Source of the DNA: Hydrogenophilales bacterium
GTDB lineage: Bacteria > Pseudomonadota > Gammaproteobacteria > Burkholderiales > Thiobacillaceae
NCBI GenBank assembly: GCA_011391655.1
Contig: JAABQE010000281.1
Coordinates: 1-6,415, forward strand
Direction of reading: 5' to 3'
Length of the DNA stretch: 6,415 nucleotides
The notes beneath the pieces were generated by a model, which did not search any database, was not told the origin of the DNA, and was given only the letters and a program-made list of their open reading frames with translations. Positions 4,002 to 6,415 of the stretch are shown here, one piece after another. Each line of letters starts with the position of its first letter. Position 1 is the stretch's first letter. Both the position numbers and the translations under genes were made by a program.

Positions 4002-6415
4002 ATGCTGAGTGGTGATGAAACTGTTGGGTTAACCGTGCACATTCAAAGCCTCACTGCCGAGCAGTCTCTCGCCAGCTTGCATACCTCGGCTGCGGGGCTG
4101 ACCGCGTCCGAGGCGGAACGGCGCCGTCTGGAGTTCGGCCCGAACCATGTCGAGGAAGTACGTCGAGAGAACCTGCTGCTTGGGTTCGCCCGTGAATTCA
4201 CCCACTTCTTTGCCATCATCCTGTGGCTGGCTGCGGCGCTGGCGTTTTTTGCCGAATATTTCGACCCCGGCCAGGGCATGGCGCGGCTGGGGATTGCCAT
4301 TGTCGGTGTCATCCTCATCAACGGCATTTTTTCATTCTGGCAGGCCTACAAGGCTGAGCGGGCGATCGCTGCGCTGCGCCAGTTGCTGCCGCAACAGGTG
4401 GTGGCGGTTCGCGACGGCGATGCCGTGCAACTGCTCGCCTCCGAGCTGGTGCCGGGCGACATTGTGCTGCTGGAAGAAGGCGACCTGATTCCAGCCGATT
4501 GCCGGCTGATCGAGGCCTTCAGCCTGCGCGTCAACACCGCGACGGTCACCGGCGAATCCCTGCCCAAGGCGTGCAATGCCGATCCGCATCCGGAGGTGTC
4601 GCCGCTTTTCGCTGACAACATTGTGCTGGCGGGCACCTCGGCGGTGTCGGGGCAGGCACGCGCGGTGGTGTACGCCACCGGCATGCGCACCGAGTTCGGC
4701 AAGATCGCCCATCTGACCCAGACTGCAGGCGAAGCCGCTTCGCCGTTGCAGCTCGAAATCGCGCGGCTGTCCCGCATTGTGGCCATGCTGGCCACCGGGC
4801 TTGGCGGCGTGTTTTTTCTGATTGGGCAGGCGCTCGGCTTGCCGTTCTGGGGAAACCTGCTGTTCGCTATCGGCATCATCGTGGCCAACGTGCCGGAGGG
4901 CCTGCTGCCGACAGTGACGCTGTCGCTGGCGATGGCAACGCAGCGCATGGCCAGGCGCAACGCGCTGGTGCGCCATCTGACCGCAGTGGAAACGCTCGGC
5001 TCGACCACGGTGATCCTGTCCGACAAGACCGGCACGCTGACGCAAAACCGCATGTCGGTGCGGCGTTTGTGGCTGGGCGGTGAATTTGTCACGGCGGACG
5101 ACCTGCTGACGCAGCAGCGATTGGCAGTCGATCACCTGGCACTCTTCGTCAATGCAGCGCTTTGCCACAATCTGAAAGAGACCAACAATCACGGCAAGCA
5201 TGAATGGCTGGGCGACCCGATGGAAGTGGCGCTGGCCAGTATGGGGCGGCAGGTGGCAGGCAGGCTCGACGGGTATACGCGCATCAGCGAGATTCCCTTT
5301 GACACCGACCGCAAGCGCATGTCGGTACTGGTTGAATCGTCGCAAGGCCGCTTGCTGTACTGCAAGGGTGCGTTGGAGACGGTGCTCGCGACGTGTGAAT
5401 CCGTGCATCTCGACGGCAGGGTGGTACCACTCGATGACGCCATCAAAACCCGTTTGCTCGCCGCGCAGGATGCAATGGCCGGGGTTGGTCTGCGTGTGCT
5501 GGCTTTCGCTTACGGTGTGGCTGGAAGCGCCGGAGATGAAAACAGCCTGCCCACCGAGGAGCATGGCCTGATCCTCTCGGGAGTGGTCGGTCTGGAGGAT
5601 CCCCCCCGGCCCGAAGTACCGGAAGCCGTTGCACGCTGCGCTACAGCAGGAATTCGCGTGATCATGGTGACCGGCGACCACCCGCATACGGCGGAGGCCA
5701 TCGCCCGCGAAATCGGTTTGGTGAAGACCGATCAACTGGTCGTCATTACCGGTGAGGATCTGCGCCGGCTGACGCCCGCCCAGCTCCAGCTGGCGCTGGA
5801 TGAACCGGAGATCCTGTTCGCCCGCGTGGCCGCCGTGCAGAAAATGCAACTGGTCGAGGCGCTGCAGAAAAAGGGCGAGATCGTTGCGGTGACCGGCGAC
5901 GGCGTCAACGATGCGCCGGCACTGAAAACCGCCGACATTGGCATCGCCATGGGCGTATCCGGCACCGACGTGGCGAAGGAAGCGGCCGACATGATCCTGC
6001 TCGACGACAACTTCGCCAGCATCGTCGCAGCCATCGAGGAGGGACGCGCGGTGTTCGATAACCTGCGCAAGTTCCTCACCTACATCCTGTCCTCGAATAT
6101 CCCCGAGATGGTGCCGTATCTTGCCTTCGTGCTGTTTCGCATTCCGCTGCCGCTCACCATCATCCAGATTCTTGCGGTCGATCTCGGCACCGACATGCTG
6201 CCCGCACTGGCGCTTGGCGCCGAAAAGCCCGATCCCGGCGTGATGCGGCGGCCGCCGCGCGCGCGCAACGAACAGTTGCTGTCATGGAACCTGATCGCCC
6301 GTGCCTACCTGTTCCTGGGCGTGCTGGAAGCGGCCGCGGCAATGGCCGTTTTTTTCGTCGTGCTCAACTCTGCTGGGTGGATTTACGGCGAAACGCTGGC
6401 CCGCTCAGACCCGCT
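4002..6415 (+). CDS. Na,K-ATPase-like (P2C) cation P-type ATPase, cut by right edge
   Basis: This is an inner-membrane P-type ATPase; 804 codons are present and about 100 residues (the last helices) are missing. Using the ATG at 4002: M1 about 69-88, M2 96-116, actuator TGES 183-186, M3 259-278, M4 with NVPEGLLPT (E299), phosphorylated D341 in SDKTGTLT, nucleotide-site KGA 455-457, MVTGDH 555-560, hinge TGDGVNDAP 631-639, M5 with SSNIPE (S698, N699, E702), M6 with DLGTDM (D727, D731), M7 about 764-788. Spacing E299-D341 and E702-D727-D731 equals that of E327-D369 and E779-D804-D808 in pig Na,K-ATPase. This favours Na+/K+-type transport over Ca2+ or heavy metals; no N-terminal metal-binding domain is present. 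The start is uncertain: GTG at 4035 would give a protein 11 residues shorter, and neither has a clear ribosome site. It is divergent from the exported-protein operon. Confidence 0.95.
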   Translation, partial: MLSGDETVGLTVHIQSLTAEQSLASLHTSAAGLTASEAERRRLEFGPNHVEEVRRENLLLGFAREFTHFFAIILWLAAALAFFAEYFDPGQGMARLGIAIVGVILINGIFSFWQAYKAERAIAALRQLLPQQVVAVRDGDAVQLLASELVPGDIVLLEEGDLIPADCRLIEAFSLRVNTATVTGESLPKACNADPHPEVSPLFADNIVLAGTSAVSGQARAVVYATGMRTEFGKIAHLTQTAGEAASPLQLEIARLSRIVAMLATGLGGVFFLIGQALGLPFWGNLLFAIGIIVANVPEGLLPTVTLSLAMATQRMARRNALVRHLTAVETLGSTTVILSDKTGTLTQNRMSVRRLWLGGEFVTADDLLTQQRLAVDHLALFVNAALCHNLKETNNHGKHEWLGDPMEVALASMGRQVAGRLDGYTRISEIPFDTDRKRMSVLVESSQGRLLYCKGALETVLATCESVHLDGRVVPLDDAIKTRLLAAQDAMAGVGLRVLAFAYGVAGSAGDENSLPTEEHGLILSGVVGLEDPPRPEVPEAVARCATAGIRVIMVTGDHPHTAEAIAREIGLVKTDQLVVITGEDLRRLTPAQLQLALDEPEILFARVAAVQKMQLVEALQKKGEIVAVTGDGVNDAPALKTADIGIAMGVSGTDVAKEAADMILLDDNFASIVAAIEEGRAVFDNLRKFLTYILSSNIPEMVPYLAFVLFRIPLPLTIIQILAVDLGTDMLPALALGAEKPDPGVMRRPPRARNEQLLSWNLIARAYLFLGVLEAAAAMAVFFVVLNSAGWIYGETLARSDP

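Noticed and set aside
4332..5849. A 505-codon open frame on the minus strand
   Set aside because: It lies antisense to the ATPase gene, has no recognisable motifs and has biased His/Gln/Arg-rich composition. It is a by-product of GC-rich codon use on the plus strand.

Overview
The window looks like chromosomal DNA of a GC-rich, flagellated proteobacterium, most likely a betaproteobacterium (Burkholderiales/Nitrosomonadales-like). This is inferred from the flagellin N-terminus, the AmmeMemoRadiSam-type radical SAM enzyme, the BCAM0308-type protein (a family named after a Burkholderia cenocepacia locus tag) and the DksA/TraR protein. I see no transposase, integrase, tRNA, rRNA or CRISPR array.

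Layout. (1) 1-200, minus strand: the first 66 codons of flagellin, cut by the left edge. A possible sigma-28 promoter and a leader hairpin lie upstream. (2) 389-2130, plus strand: a two-gene unit. A radical SAM enzyme of the AmmeMemoRadiSam family is followed, with a 4-base stop/start overlap, by a small dienelactone-hydrolase-like alpha/beta hydrolase. (3) 2131-2221: a convergent intergenic stretch with two copies of a short CCGG-triloop-CCGG motif. (4) 3658 down to 2222, minus strand: three genes in one direction. They encode a small exported Gln-rich and Gly-rich protein, a two-CxxC BCAM0308 family protein and a DksA/TraR-type zinc-finger regulator. (5) 3659-4001: a 343-base divergent control region with an almost perfect 39-base palindrome, overlapping alternative hairpins, a 19-base inverted repeat and a weak FNR/Anr-like box. 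(6) 4002-6415, plus strand: most of a P-type ATPase cut by the right edge. It has the closest motif match to the Na,K-ATPase (P2C) group and the key M4, M5 and M6 cation-ligand residues.

How the parts may work together. The left half (flagellin, radical SAM/hydrolase pair) is ordinary core-genome material. The right half (exported small protein, BCAM0308 protein, DksA/TraR protein and cation ATPase around a structured divergent promoter region) resembles a stress or low-oxygen survival locus. In B. cenocepacia the gene that names the BCAM0308 family falls in the range of the low-oxygen-activated (lxa) locus, as I recall it. The functional link is an inference. The most distinctive features are the structured 3659-4001 region, the Na,K-ATPase-like pump and the two uncharacterised small proteins beside it.
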